This document shows positions 15,050 through 26,399 of a stretch of 64,000 bases of DNA, piece by piece. Under the pieces are notes generated by a model. The model made no database searches. It saw only the letters and a program-made list of their open reading frames with translations, and was not told where the DNA came from. Made by a program: the position numbers and the translations under genes. Positions within the stretch are counted from its first letter, which is position 1. The number at the start of each line of letters is the position of its first letter. The DNA comes from Pogonophryne albipinna (lineage: Eukaryota > Chordata > Actinopteri > Perciformes > Artedidraconidae). The stretch is taken from positions 31,935,562 to 31,999,561 of the forward strand of contig CM053252.1 in assembly GCA_028583405.1 (NCBI GenBank), written 5' to 3'.

Positions 15050-15325
15050 ACAGCAGTCGCTCAGTCTGTAGGGACTTGGCCTTGGAATTGAAGGGTCGTC
15101 GGTTCACGACCCCCCAACTTCCGCCTGGTGTCGGACCGACTGGCTACCTCTCCGCTCCGGACCTCTCCTGCATGTGCCTGTGTGTATTTGTACTGTGTCT
15201 GTATAACAAAAAATGCATGTGCATGTGCACCTACTGCATATACGTGTACTGTGTGTCTGTATATACAATTGAGTGGAAACAGAATTTCCCCCTAGGGCTA
15301 TAAATAAAGGTTCATCTTCTTATTG
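15050..15325 (+). mobile_element. tRNA-derived SINE
   Basis: The 5' part looks tRNA-like: CAGTCGCTCAGTCTGTAG resembles an A box, and about 40 bases on GTCGGTTCACGACCCC resembles a B box (GGTTCRANNCC). A tRNA-unrelated body with TGTGTG/CATGTGCATGTGC words follows, then a LINE-type tail (GAATTTCCCC...AATAAAGGTTCATC). This head-body-tail order is the standard SINE layout. The tail resembles the retroposon at 51573-51714, suggesting a shared partner LINE. It is in intron 2 of pou2af2, antisense to the gene. Confidence 0.7.
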
Positions 15326-16491
15326 AACAGAGCTCTAAAAATGATTCAAATTAATTAATGCAACTATGTTGTATGAATAAAGCTTTTTAGTTTGTTTAGG
15401 TCAGAAGTGCTATAGCATATTACATTTACTCCTAAATAAAAAGAAATAACATCAGCTTTGAGCATTTAAATAATTACCATATGCTGTCTGTACCACTCAA
15501 ACATCTATGTCAGCTTTTATGTTTCAATACATAACATGTAATACTGAGATGATACAGATCGTATTACTGGTAGCTACAGTGGTCGGTGATAGCTCAGGGG
15601 ACTTCTTGGCTAAGGTGCTCTTAGGCAAAGAAACTAGACCCCAAAACCTAATAAATGGTTTGAATGCAAATGTCACTGTGTTACAACCAAAGTTGATTTG
15701 TTACAACTTGTAGGGAGAACAGGGCATCTACCAATCCCAGTCTGCCCCCTCAAAATCTGTCCTTTGGTCAGCAGGTCGTACAGTATAGAGAAGTACATAA
15801 GGCGTAAATGCACTGCATAGTGAAACTTGTTTCCATCATTTATGAAGAAAAGGTTTTCTTGTTCCTCAAATCTCTGTGATTAAGAGAACGTATACTGGTG
15901 GACAGAAGGCTTAAAGCTGCATTCACATGATAACATGTAAAGTGGCTCTGCGCTAACATTGATGTCGTATTCTCGTGGAGGGAGATTCTTGCCAAGTAAG
16001 TGAGCAAAGATAAAAATTACATATCAAGTGAATTCAGCTTAGGGCTACATCTTGCCAACATTAGGCTAACCGCTAGGCCTAACTGTTGATAACAAAGTTG
16101 ATAACTTTGGATCCAGGTTAGTTGTAATATTTAGCTTGCTACTTCTTGTGTTGTTGCCCTTGTTGGATGTTAGCAAAGATTTCGACTTAATAGTTTGTCA
16201 TCGTTCATAATGTTATATAATCAAAACAAATGTAATGTTATTAACGACAGTGGTGTAATATTGATTTGCACTCTGAAACAATACAAAAAATAGAATTGAG
16301 TCAATTGAACTACAGCTAATGTGTTCAGGAAAATGAAGAAACATTGTTTCTTGATGATGAGTTTGAAAACCCTGAAAACCAATTTCCTTCTTCAGCTTCT
16401 TACTGTGTCATGGCTCATACATTAAACATTGGTGATGGTCATTTAGATATATGCTAAAAGGCCTCAACTCCAAATACAATATAAAGGGTGA
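15326..16491. other. pou2af2 intron 2, between SINE and fold-back nest
   Basis: Non-coding. It contains a perfect octamer ATGCAAAT at 15664-15671. A tRNA-like word (GATAGCTCAGGGGAC, about 15588) is not followed by a convincing B box. Nothing else was recognised. Confidence 0.45.
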
Positions 16492-16824
16492 CTTGATACA
16501 ACCCAGTCTCACGGCATTTCGTGTTGTAGACACGACATTGAATCTATTGATTCGTGTTCACCAACACGATTTCCCCCTTTTTTTCGTGTCACACAGAACG
16601 ATTTTAAAAGCAATGTATTTCTATTGGTAGTATGTTTCGTGCCTGCAGCACGTCTTTTTGTCCAGTCGGGTCTTGGAAGACCGGAAGCTGTGGGTTGATA
16701 AAAACATTTTCTTACTCAATATCAAGCCACAATTATTGTTTTTATTTAAAATCGTATAATGTCGGACTTTTTTTGCCGTCCGCGAGGAAAATAAATGGGG
16801 CTCAGAGCCTCAGAATACTGAAAT

Positions 16825-17691
16825 CTACGGAGCCCTGGAGGGTTCATTGAGAGAAAAATAAATAAAACCTGGCCACGTTTTACTTTCTCGTTCTTAAATT
16901 GAGGGATTCCTGTCCGTGACTCACAGTATCTGCTGCCCACAGCTGTTTTATAGAAGGAAAACCTCCTTCACTTTATGAAATCTCTATGGCACCAGTGGCC
17001 TGTACTACGAAGCAGGATTGTGCCTTTTACTGTTTACTTCACTGCGTTTCTCTTCATTAGAACCGCTGAATAGAGATCGAGGCTGCTACGTTTAACCACA
17101 CACACCTCTACACACATCGAACTACCAGAGTATTCCCCCTCGTTTTATGAAGGAGATGTCCTGTCACCGGGGCGCATGATGTGTGTGCGTGTCCGGTGTG
17201 TTTGTGTGTGTCCGACACCACCGGCATTTGTTTTAAAATTACCACGAACAGTAATTTACACAAATCTGGTTCTCCATAGTTATATGTATTCCCAAGTGAA
17301 AGAAATTCGTTTAATCTTAATCTTGATGTGCTATAGTCCTGCCGGAGTGCACCGGAACGAACGATACTATCATAAACAAATGCCCATGCCCACACACACA
17401 CACACAAAACGAGGCCATGCTTTAGTAACTCGTGCGCACGCTTTAGTAACTCGTGCGCACGCTTTAGTAACTCTTGCGCACGCTTTAGTAACTCGTGCGC
17501 ACGCTTTAATAACTCGTGCGCACGCTTTAGTAACTCGTGTGCACGCGTTAGTAACTCGTGCACACGCTTTAGTAACTCGTGCGCACGAGTTACCAAAGCG
17601 TGCGCACGAGTTACTAAAGCGTGCGCACGAGAAAGTAAAAGGTGGCCACGTTTTATTTATTTTTCTCTATGAACCCTCCAGGGCTCCGTAG
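16825..17691. mobile_element. 867-bp nested element with 3-bp target duplication
   Basis: Imperfect terminal inverted repeats of about 65 bp start CTACGGAGCCCTGGAGGG and end CCCTCCAGGGCTCCGTAG, flanked by AAT (16822-16824 and 17692-17694). The opposite arm of the outer element (about 22370-22390) lacks this segment, which confirms an insertion. A 3-bp duplication fits PIF/Harbinger or CACTA-type elements, but there is no transposase. It contains a 21-bp minisatellite. Confidence 0.7.
17419..17628. repeat. 21-bp minisatellite with internal inversion
   Basis: Ten 21-bp units. Eight forward units (pattern GCTTTAGTAACTCGTGCGC) are followed from about 17587 by two units read from the other strand (GAGTTACTAAAGCGTGCGC). 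Because 21 is divisible by three, both strands give open frames with a 7-residue repeat (ALVTRAH or LLKRAHE). These frames are products of the repeat, not genes. Confidence 0.92.
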
Positions 17692-19261
17692 AATCTGTAT
17701 TTTTCCAATCTTTTTTTCCTTCTAATTTGTTATTCTTTTCTAAATAACACACTGTTATTTACTCAACAATAACACACAATTATCCTTGTTTTTATTTATT
17801 TGTTTGATTCTATAATCTCGGGCTTTTTGGCCATCCGTCAGGAACTGAATTTCAAAATAAAATAATCGGAAACAGACGTAGGCCTATATGGGACATTTCG
17901 AGCATCATTGCGATACACACCCACTGAACTGATTACCCAAGATCCTCAGCCATCGTTTAAGCTCGGTGAGTGGATGTTTTAGCCGCAATGCACGTTGGGA
18001 TATGGTGTTTATGCGATATGAAATCCGAAAAACATTTCGGAGTTTAGGATGGCCGAAGACACTACACTACCCATAATCCTCAGCTATCGTTTGGGACTAC
18101 AGTCCCTTTTCTTTACAAATCCCGTGATTAATCTTCAAGCTCTGGGATTGGATGTTGGAGTGGCAGTGTGCCAAGGTTATGCCGAGCGTCAAACAGCACT
18201 TTGAAATGGAAAGAAACCACGGCAGACTATCCAAAACTGGACTCGAATATTTGATCAAATATAACATATTGAACAAATAATTCAATAACGTGCTTTAACC
18301 ACTAGGCGGTGAACACACGGTACACAAAGCATAGAATGCCATAATAACTTTGTATTATTAGTGTAGGACACTTATGTATGTATAACATCTGAAGATGTGT
18401 AGTTTTATTCATGTTTTCACATAATTTTACAGGATATTGCTATACTATTTCACATGTTTTACTTCTACACATTAATAACTGATTACATTTTGTAAAACAT
18501 CACAGACAGAAAGGTATATCCGTAATTTAATGGTAAGCTATTGAAATTCTGATTCCATAGATGTGTCTCCCATCACACAAAACCCCTGACTATTCTCTCA
18601 ATTCAGTATTTCAGTAAAATCAGTAATATCTTTAAAAACTACAAGTCCTTTTCTATCAGCTCTGCACCGCTACCTATCTGCCAATTGGATCAAATATAAA
18701 AGTCAGCCGAATTAATGTTGATACTGCAAGGAGACGTAATGTGTGAAGAGAAATTGAAGATGTTGTTTAATTGCTGATATATTTATGATCCACGTCCAAC
18801 CCTGTCTCCTAAAAATTACGTTCCCACAGAACTAAACTGCATTCTCAATTACGTTTAGCAAGAAACGTATTTTTTCCCACGTTACGTTCGTTATGAACGT
18901 ATCTCAAATACGTTTATTTTCTACATATCTTCTAGAAACATATTTTCTCCCACGTTACATTTCTCATGAACGTATCTTAAATATGTTTATTTTCTACATA
19001 TCTTTGCCATTTATTGTCTTGCTTATAATAATGATAATAGTCATTTATAAATATCATTTTAGAGCACGCATTTGAAATCAGTAGGCGAGGCTGTAATTTC
19101 GCCAGCTGTTACTCTCATGAGCGAGGCAGAAAATAATAGTTTTAACATGCCAAAAAGCTGCTGTGTCGTTTATTGCACCTCAAACATTAAAACAAATCCA
19201 GTTACGTGTTTCTGTACTTCCTCTAAGAAGAAAGGACAGTAACAGAAGATCTCTGTGACGC

Positions 19262-19640
19262 CAGATGTGGTGTTGTTAATGCGATATGATATCCGAAAAA
19301 CATTTCAGTTTAGGATGGCCGAAGACACTACACTACCCATAATCCCCAGCTATCGTTTGGGACTACAGTCCCGTTGACAAACCCCGTGATTAATCTTCAA
19401 GCTCTGTGATTGGATGTTGGAGTGGCATTGCGCCAAGGTTACGCCGAGCGTCAAGCTCTTTGAAATGGAACGAAACCACGGCAGACTAAAACTGGATTTG
19501 AACGCCCCCCGAGAACTATACATGCTGGCTATTGTGTTTCGCAACATGTTCTCTATGGCACGTATCTACTGGGAATTGTAGTTTTAAAAAACGTTTTCGT
19601 TTTTCCCAAAATTAGAAGTTGACAGTATTAAACTGTGTAC
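19262..19640. repeat. Direct repeat of outer-element sequence
   Basis: The block with GGATGGCCGAAGACACTAC, TTGGGACTACAGTCCC and GATTGGATGTTGGAGTGGCA repeats 18010-18245 at about 90% identity by eye. It lies inside the inner element, showing that the interior derives partly from an older copy of the outer family. Confidence 0.7.
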
Positions 19641-20499
19641 AGCCCTGCAGGTTTAGGCGATAGGAAACACATTGGTGTGTACACATTTAAAACATGTAAT
19701 TACTACATGGGTGAAAATCGCTTGTATCCATAATGGGCAGCATTAATATATATTCTACTCCACTACAATTCAGAGGTTAACCTGGTATTTTTACTCCACT
19801 ACATTTACTTTAGTAACTCTGCAGATTCTGATTAATGATGTGAAATATAAACAACCCTTAAAGCAGACTTTAGTTACACCTGAGTAAAATTCAGACAAGG
19901 TGATTGTCAAGTGCCAACAATCAGGAGAGATATTTGATAGTTGGTGCTTGAGAAGACTAAACATTTATCTGCAGATCTCTATAAAGTATATTAATTACTC
20001 GTTATTCTCTAATAATAGTTAATTACAAGACATCTATCAATATGTGTGTACCTCCACCATTAAACTGTCAAATTCTGCACATTTCTTATATTATCTATCT
20101 ACATACATAAGAGTATAATTAATGTGTATAATATCAGTTAAAATAAGTGCTTCAACATAGTTAACATTGCAGGAAAGCAATACATTAGACGTTAAGCACT
20201 TTGTCAGGCTTAATATTTATCTATAGATAGATACCCCCAAATCTTTTTTCTTATTTGAAAGAAGACCTTAACCTAAAGTATTATTTAATGTTTAAATAAA
20301 GGTTAATTCGTTTTTCTGTTTTGCACATCCTCCTATTAATATCTTTGTACATCCAGCACTAAACTGTTTTATTGTAGAGATCACTTACAGTATCTTCTTG
20401 ATTTTTTTATATTCTATACTTCTATCATTGACCTTCTACTTTCCCCCTATGAAAGTATGTACTCTTAATATTTTTTTCATCAAATAACATTATTCAACA

Positions 20500-21220
20500 A
20501 AAATAACATTATTCAACAAAAATAATTCAATGACGTGCTTTAACCACTAGGCGGTGCACACAAGGTACACACAGCATACTAATAATAACTTTGTATTATT
20601 AGTGTAGGACACTTATGCATGTATAACATCTGAAGATGTGTAGTTTTATTCATGTTTTTACATACTTTTACAGGATATTGCTATACTATTTCTCATGCTT
20701 TACTTTTACACATTAATATCTGATTTTGTGAAAAGAAATGCAAGGTGTTGTTTAATTGTTGATATATTTATGATCCACGTCACATATTCAGTTTTGGCGG
20801 AAGTTCTCCTGTTTGTCCAGAAGTCTTCTCATCAGGGCTCTATAAATAAAGAACTACAGCAGATGTGTAATATTTAATGCAGCCGAACTGTGTATTACAA
20901 TGCCGTTATGTGATGACTTCCAAAGAGAAAAGCAAGAACACTCGGAATAAAGTATTATTATTATTTATTTATTTTTCGGATATCATATCGCATTAACATC
21001 ATATCCCAACATGCATTGCGGCTAAACATCCAATCAACGAGCTTCAAGCTGAGGATCTTGGGTAATCTGTTCAGTGGGTTTGTGTGTATCCTCAAAATGT
21101 CCCTTATAGGCCTACGTATGTTTCCGGTGACTTTATTTACGGCTAAAAAGCATGCTAAAAAGCCCAAGATTATAGAATTAAACGAATAAATAAAAACAAG
21201 GATAATTGTGTGTTATTGTT
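20500..21220. repeat. Uninterrupted outer-family segment (empty-site copy)
   Basis: This segment matches 18270-18796 joined directly to 21874-22290. It therefore shows the sequence without the inner insertion (TATGATCCACGTCACATATT at about 20766). It includes CCACTAGGCGGTG, ATCTGAAGATGTG and CATTGCGGCTAAAC blocks in the same order as the outer element. Confidence 0.75.
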
Positions 21221-22705
21221 GAGTAAATAAGGAAAAAAATATTTAAATACGATTTAAAATAAAAACATAAAACACTGGCATGTAATTTACGTTAGAATAA
21301 ATAGAATGGTTTTGAATAATAGATGAGAGTAAAATCCACGTCACTTTACAGCCCCGCCCACTTTTGGGGAAACCAACGCTGTCATTTGAACGGCGATCAA
21401 GCCTGAAGCCACAGAGATCTTCTGTTACTGTCCTTTCTTCTTAGAGGAAGTACAGAAACACGTAACTCTGGATTTGTTTTAATGTTTGAGGTGCAATAAA
21501 CGACACAGCAGCTTTTTGGCATGTTAAAAACTATTATTTTCTGCCTTGCTCATGATAGTAACAGCTGGAGAAATTACAGCCTCGCCTACTGATTTCAAAT
21601 GTGTGCTCTAAAATGATATTTATAAATGACTATTATCATTATTATAAGCAAGACAACAAATGGCAAAGATATGTAGAAAATAAATGTATTTAAGATACGT
21701 TCATAAGAAACGTAACGTGGGAGAAAATATGCTTCTAGAAGATATGTAGAAAATAAACGTATTTGAGATACGTTCATAACGAACGTAACGTGGGAGAAAA
21801 TACGTTTCAAGCTAAACGTAATTGAGAATGCAGTTTAGTTCTGTGGGAACGTAATTTTTAGGAGACAGGGTTGTCCACGTCACATATTCAGTTTTGGTGG
21901 CAGTTCTTCCAGTTTGTCTAGAAGTCTTCTCATCAGGGCTCTATAAATAAAGAACTACGGCAGATGTGTAATATTTAATGCAGCCGAACCGTGTATTACA
22001 ATGCCGTTATGTGATGACTTCCAAAGAGAAAAGCAAGCAAACTCGGACTAAAGTATATATTTTTTTTTTAAAAATGTTTTTCGGATTTCATATCGCATAA
22101 ACACCATATCCCAACGTGCATTGCGGCTAAACAATCCAATCACCGAGCTTCAACCATAGCTGAGGATCTTGGGTAATCAGTTCAGTGGGTGTGTATCTGT
22201 TTCCGGTTATTTTATTTTGAAATTCAGTTCCTAACGGACGCCAAAAACAGCCAGAGATTATAGAATTAAACAAATAAATAAAAACAAGGATAATTGTGTG
22301 TTATTGTTGAGTAAATAACAGTGTGTTATTTAGAAAATAATAACAAATTAGAAGGAAAAAAAGATTTGAAAAATACAGATTTCAGTATTCTGAGGCTATG
22401 AGCCCCATTTCTTTTCCTCGCGGACTGCAAAAAAAGTCTGACATCATACGATTTAAAATAAAAACAATAATTGTGGCTTGATATTGAGTAAGAACATGTT
22501 TTTATGAACCATACAGCTTCCGGTCTTCCAAGACCTGACCAGACAAAAAGACGTGGCACGAAATACACTACCAATAGAAATACATTGCTTTTAAAATCGT
22601 TCTGTGTGACAAGAAAAAAAGGGGAAATCGTGTTGGTGAACACGAATCAATAGATTAAATGTCGTGACTATAACACCAAATGCCGTGAGACTGGGTTGCT
22701 TGATA

Positions 22706-23637
22706 ATGTTGATTCTGAAAATCAACACCTATGATAATGAGGCTTTCTGACCTGCTAGCTTAACGTTGGTAGTTAACCACCTGGTTGTGCCTTCTATGCC
22801 AAATGCACTTATGTTAGAAAACTCTGGGCCTTTCATGCAAAGGGTTACATTGGAGGAGGGTGATTTTTGGTGCCCTTTGTTGCATCTAATGGTATCTTCT
22901 TCTGTGTCTTTCTCACAATCCCTTCAATGCGTGAGTTGTTAGCGGCCTGCATATATAGAGTGGACAAGCCGATGCTAAACAGAAAACAAACATTGCATAC
23001 TGTCCTGTAAAGCCTTTTGACAGGTGGTGAAAAGCCCATCTTGCTCGTGCATGCAGAGGTCTATAAAGGCCAGCCTGATTTCTCTGGCTGTGTCTATCGG
23101 CGTGTGTTTCTGAGGCAACAATAGGAGGCTTGTCTGTGGCCTGTACACGCAGAGGACAATGTCAGCTGGCAGGTGTGCGTGGATCAAGCTTTGCATGGGC
23201 AGAATCCTTCACTGCCCTTTCTCTATGCTACCTGTCCACCTCAAGCTTCCCACCCTGCCCCCGCCTCCAGCTTGGGAAGTTTTCGGGAGTTTGTGGCCGT
23301 CGCCAGTGCGAGCATTGTGTCAGCGTTCTTTTGTGAGGTCAGGATGGGACTCTGGGCTTTGTGTCTAGTGCTCAGCTATTTACAGAATGGCTTTGCATGC
23401 GCTCGAGGGCAGCCGAGACAGAGGGAGGAGGTACAGGTGGTCAATGGATCCACCATGGATCGTTAGTCCACAAATACAAGCCAAAATGTAAACAAGGAGA
23501 ATACATTTTTTAAAAGGCGACCACTTAATTGTGCTACACACAGAATGTCAACTGTGGCTGTTTGGTTTGGAAGAAAAATTAAGTGGGGAGAGACAGACGG
23601 GACAAAGGCTGAGCGCTTTAGAGGAGATTGTGCTTAC
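22706..23637. other. pou2af2 intron 2, 5'-proximal part
   Basis: Non-coding, moderately GC-rich stretch between the fold-back nest and exon 2. Several overlapping short open frames at 23130-23470 show no known domain. No repeat was recognised. Confidence 0.45.
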
Positions 23638-23738
23638 GTTGTATCTGGGCCCGGGTGTTTGTCGGGATCGCTTCTCCGCCAGCAGGTCCTTGACTGTGTG
23701 CTTGACTCGAACGCCTTGGTACACTCTCTTTGAGTATT
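23638..23738 (-). CDS. pou2af2: POU2AF2 exon 2 (POU-binding peptide)
   Basis: Acceptor CTTTTTGTCTAG, donor AAC|GTAAGC. Two bases complete Glu4, then 33 codons: YSKRVYQGVRVKHTVKDLL and AEKRSRQTPGPRYN. This is the diagnostic OCA-family peptide that contacts the POU domain and the octamer major groove in the OCA-B structure. Identity to the mammalian POU2AF2 N-terminus is near complete as I recall it. Same 101-nt length and phase as pou2af3 exon 2. Confidence 0.95.
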
Positions 23739-23949
23739 CTAGACAAAAAGCATACAATTAGTACGAAAATCCACTTTTGAAACAAATCCAGAGACAGTTT
23801 GACCTGGAGGTGGTAACAGATTCATACACATTTTCATCCATCCCCACAAATGTGTGTTCATTTGAATGTTTCACAGTTGTATTCATGTATGCGAATGACT
23901 CTTTGGGATCGGTGTGTAAATGTCATGGAAATTGCCTTTGGTTTGGTGA

Positions 23950-23957
23950 ATGCAAAT
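23950..23957. promoter_or_regulatory. Octamer motif in pou2af2 intron 1
   Basis: A perfect ATGCAAAT, the binding site for POU2F factors, the partners of POU2AF2. It lies about 800 bp downstream of the start codon. Near-matches (ATGCAAAC) occur at about 24169 and 24178. Function is inferred. Confidence 0.4.
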
Positions 23958-24755
23958 GGACTACCAAAAAGAGGCAATTTACTACAAACACTGGCTGATG
24001 CTTCACAGTGAAGGAAGACTGGAGGGGGTTAGACGTTTTCAAACAAATAAAGATATTTCATCAGAATATTTTTCTGCATGTTTCATAGAAACATTGTTCT
24101 TTAAATCTTTAATGTTAGCTGGAGTGATTTCCTGGAGAGCACAAGCTTTAACTCAATGAAAATGCAAACTTTATTATGCAAACGGTTATTGCATGCAAAA
24201 AACGTTATGTAAAAGATCCCTGCTTGTTGAATGGATATTTTAGATAAGACCCCACATTGCTCAATGGCATTCCAGAAAATATAACATTTCCTTGGGATTA
24301 AGTCAACATACAGTATATCTGTATATCTGTTATTCCATATTCAAATATATCTTACTAAGTTAATCTTAATTATAATATCAAATCAATTAGCACATTAAAT
24401 CCAACACGTGCTTGATTTTAAAAGCATCTTTCAAATATCTGACGGTGATATAAGTGAATTATATGGAGAAATTAATATCTTACGGTATTGTTTATACAAA
24501 ATTCATATATAACTGCTTCTGAATCGACTTATTTACTAACTTTAATTTAATAAGCGAACATAATCAAACATGAGCCCAAACACAAATAACATTATCACAT
24601 TTAAATAGGATAATTTCTTTTTTCTTACTCTACAAAATCATTTAAAAAAAAAGTAATACTGTTTAAATGGGAAAACGTATTTTTACCAAACACAAAAACA
24701 TTTATCACAAAATAATGACATCAGCTGTCAGCCTGTATATGAATGAGTATCTTAC

Positions 24756-24765
24756 CTGTATCCAT
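24756..24765 (-). CDS. pou2af2: POU2AF2 exon 1 (start codon)
   Basis: Ten coding bases, ATGGATACAG, then the donor GTAAGA. Splicing gives MDTEYSKRVYQG; human POU2AF2 begins MESVHSKRVYQG as I recall. Start, donor and phase agree with exon 2. The 5' UTR is GT-rich (about 24782-24820), and no TATA box was evident. Confidence 0.88.
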
Positions 24766-25499
24766 GATGCTGTTGAGCTCACACACAAACACACTCACAC
24801 ACTGTCACACACACACAGGTGCCTCTCTGTTCTGTATTTGCCTACAGTAGATGAATCCCAGTGTGCAGCAGCACCATACTGAGTGGCGTGCCGCGGTGGA
24901 GCTTTAACTACGCTGTCAGAAGGGTAGGGACACATGGAACATGCCACCTCACACTGCAGTCATGAGGAGGCAGCTTTTCAAAATGACCTTTATCTATTTG
25001 TTTAAATGCAAATGTTTGGTAGGGACGTTTTTTAGACTATTTGCATCTGCAGTCAAGATTAGGGGTTGGAAGCATCAGGGGAATGGAAGAGAGACGGGGA
25101 AGCTGCGTGTCACTCCTCCCTGAGCCCTTACTCATCATACAAATTCTAAAGGATATATTGTTTCCACATTGTGATTTTGTTGATGCTGCTGTGGGACGGA
25201 TTCTGTTTTTGTTTCAGTTAGGAATAAATAAAACCTTTACAAAGAAGCTTAAAATGTACCAAAGCATATTTTTTTCTGTTTGTAGGTTTGCATCTCAGGT
25301 CAGACAGTTGATAGCACACTGCCTCCTGCCACAAATAAGTAACTTTTTAATATTTTCTTTTTGCATAAAAGGACATTAATGTGCAATCTTCGGCTCAAAT
25401 TGATATGCTGAAATTTGTATAAAATGTAAACTGAAAACAAATAAATCACCTCAACCTTTTGTTTGTAGAAGAGGGGTGAATCACTCAAGGCACGTTCTG
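24766..25499 (-). promoter_or_regulatory. pou2af2: Putative pou2af2 promoter region
   Basis: This is the sequence immediately upstream of the start codon. It contains GT-rich 5' UTR sequence, a small GC-rich patch (GCGTGCCGCGGTGGAGC, about 24885) and a perfect octamer at 25006-25013. No TATA box. Transcription start is unknown; this is assigned by position. Confidence 0.4.
25006..25013. promoter_or_regulatory. Octamer motif upstream of pou2af2
   Basis: A perfect ATGCAAAT about 240 bp upstream of the predicted start codon. It is the classic Oct-factor site and a candidate for autoregulation through POU2F3-POU2AF2. Confidence 0.45.
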
Positions 25500-25930
25500 C
25501 TTAACAGAATGTAGAGAAGTAATTTTACTCAGGTATTCTAGTTAGGAACAACTTTGTAAGGTACTTGTACTTTATTATTTTCATTTTATGCTGCTTTTTC
25601 TTTCTGCTACACTACACTTCAGAAGCCAATATTTTAACTTTTTACTCCGCAACATTTATCTGACAGCTTTAGTTACTTTACAAATTCAGACGATTAGCTA
25701 ATACAAAACATACACCAACTAATGTATAAACATTGAAGTATAATTCTAAGGAGCAGCAATAAACAAAGTAAGTACAATTATCTTTACTTTTACCAGCTGT
25801 GATAGAAACATTATTGTGTCAATCATAATGCAGTATTTTAATATATTTTATTCTGAAATGTTTTTTACGCTTAATAAGTACTTTTGATGTCAGTACTTTA
25901 CATTCAAATCAAATATTACTACTTTTTACT
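25500..25930. repeat. Degraded AAGTAATTTTACTC-type teleost repeat
   Basis: The words GAAGTAATTTTACTCAGGTA, TTGTAAGGTACTTGTAC and TTTACTCCGCAACATTTATC belong to the same fish repeat class as 278-797. It abuts the next repeat at 25931. Confidence 0.45.
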
Positions 25931-26399
25931 TAAAGGGGCCCTATAATGTTTTTTGGGGGTTAACCTTCCCTGATGTGCATTAGGTTTAAGTGCATGTAAA
26001 TGGTCTACAAAGTCTAAAATCCCTGTGCTCCCTCCAGGGGGAGTTTCTCTCCAACTCACTCCCCACCTGCCTGAAACACCTCCATTGGACTCCTTTGTTT
26101 ACTTCCGTAACATAATGACATCACTATGTAACACTCGCACCTCTATTTGCTAGTACTCTGTTATAGGCTACGGGGTGGGACATCTCTGAGCATTTGACCA
26201 ATCCCACCAAAGCCGGCCAACTAACCAATCAGAGCAGACTGGGCTCTGGTTTCAGACAGAGGGTGAAAAGAGGTGCTGCAACACAGGCAGTATGAGACAA
26301 ATAAACAGCTTGTTTTAACATTAAAGCATGGAAACATGTCACAGTAGAGACACACAATATAAATATGACCCAGAAAATGAGCATAAGAGGACCCCGTAA
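25931..26399. mobile_element. MITE-like repeat with AAGGGGCCCTATAATG termini
   Basis: The left end AAAGGGGCCCTATAATG is mirrored by the right end CATAAGAGGACCCCGTAA as an imperfect terminal inverted repeat. The body (GAAACACCTCCATTGGAC, TAATGACATCACTATG, AACCAATCAGAGCAGAC) resembles a short fish repeat I have seen in many loci. It has no coding capacity, and the target duplication is not clear. Confidence 0.6.

Larger units (their letters stand above)
18797..21873. mobile_element. 3.1-kb nested fold-back element (inner)
   Basis: Termini CAACCCTGTCTCCTAAAAAT and its inverse, flanked by a perfect 8-bp duplication TCCACGTC (18789-18796 and 21874-21881). The arms (18797-19255 and 21413-21873) are long inverted repeats carrying ACGTTACGTT and AAACGTATTTGAG words. 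The interior holds another copy of outer-element sequence, including an uninterrupted version of this insertion site at about 20757-20800. No transposase frame. An 8-bp duplication suggests hAT, but the CAACCC terminus is not the usual CAGNG. Confidence 0.75.
16499..22698. mobile_element. 6.2-kb fold-back DNA transposon (outer element)
   Basis: It begins CAACCCAGTCTCACGG and ends with the reverse complement, GTGAGACTGGGTTG. It is flanked by the perfect 7-bp duplication CTTGATA (16492-16498, 22699-22705). Long imperfect arms pair: 16499-16824 plus 17692-18050 against 22698-22070, through CCGCGAGGAAAA and TTGTTATT...AATAACACAC words. No transposase was found. Two other elements sit inside it (16825-17691 and 18797-21873). 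It lies in pou2af2 intron 2, so its arms would be transcribed and could form a long hairpin. The superfamily is unassigned. Confidence 0.75.

Noticed and set aside
15588..15650. Possible tRNA gene (GATAGCTCAGGGGAC)
   Set aside because: No B box or acceptor stem could be found; probably a chance A-box-like word or very degraded SINE.
17108..17691. Frames of 162 and 171 codons with heptad-like repeats (ALVTRAH, LLKRAHE)
   Set aside because: A 21-bp minisatellite is open in every multiple of three. The frames share no domain and lie inside a transposon, so these are not coiled-coil proteins.
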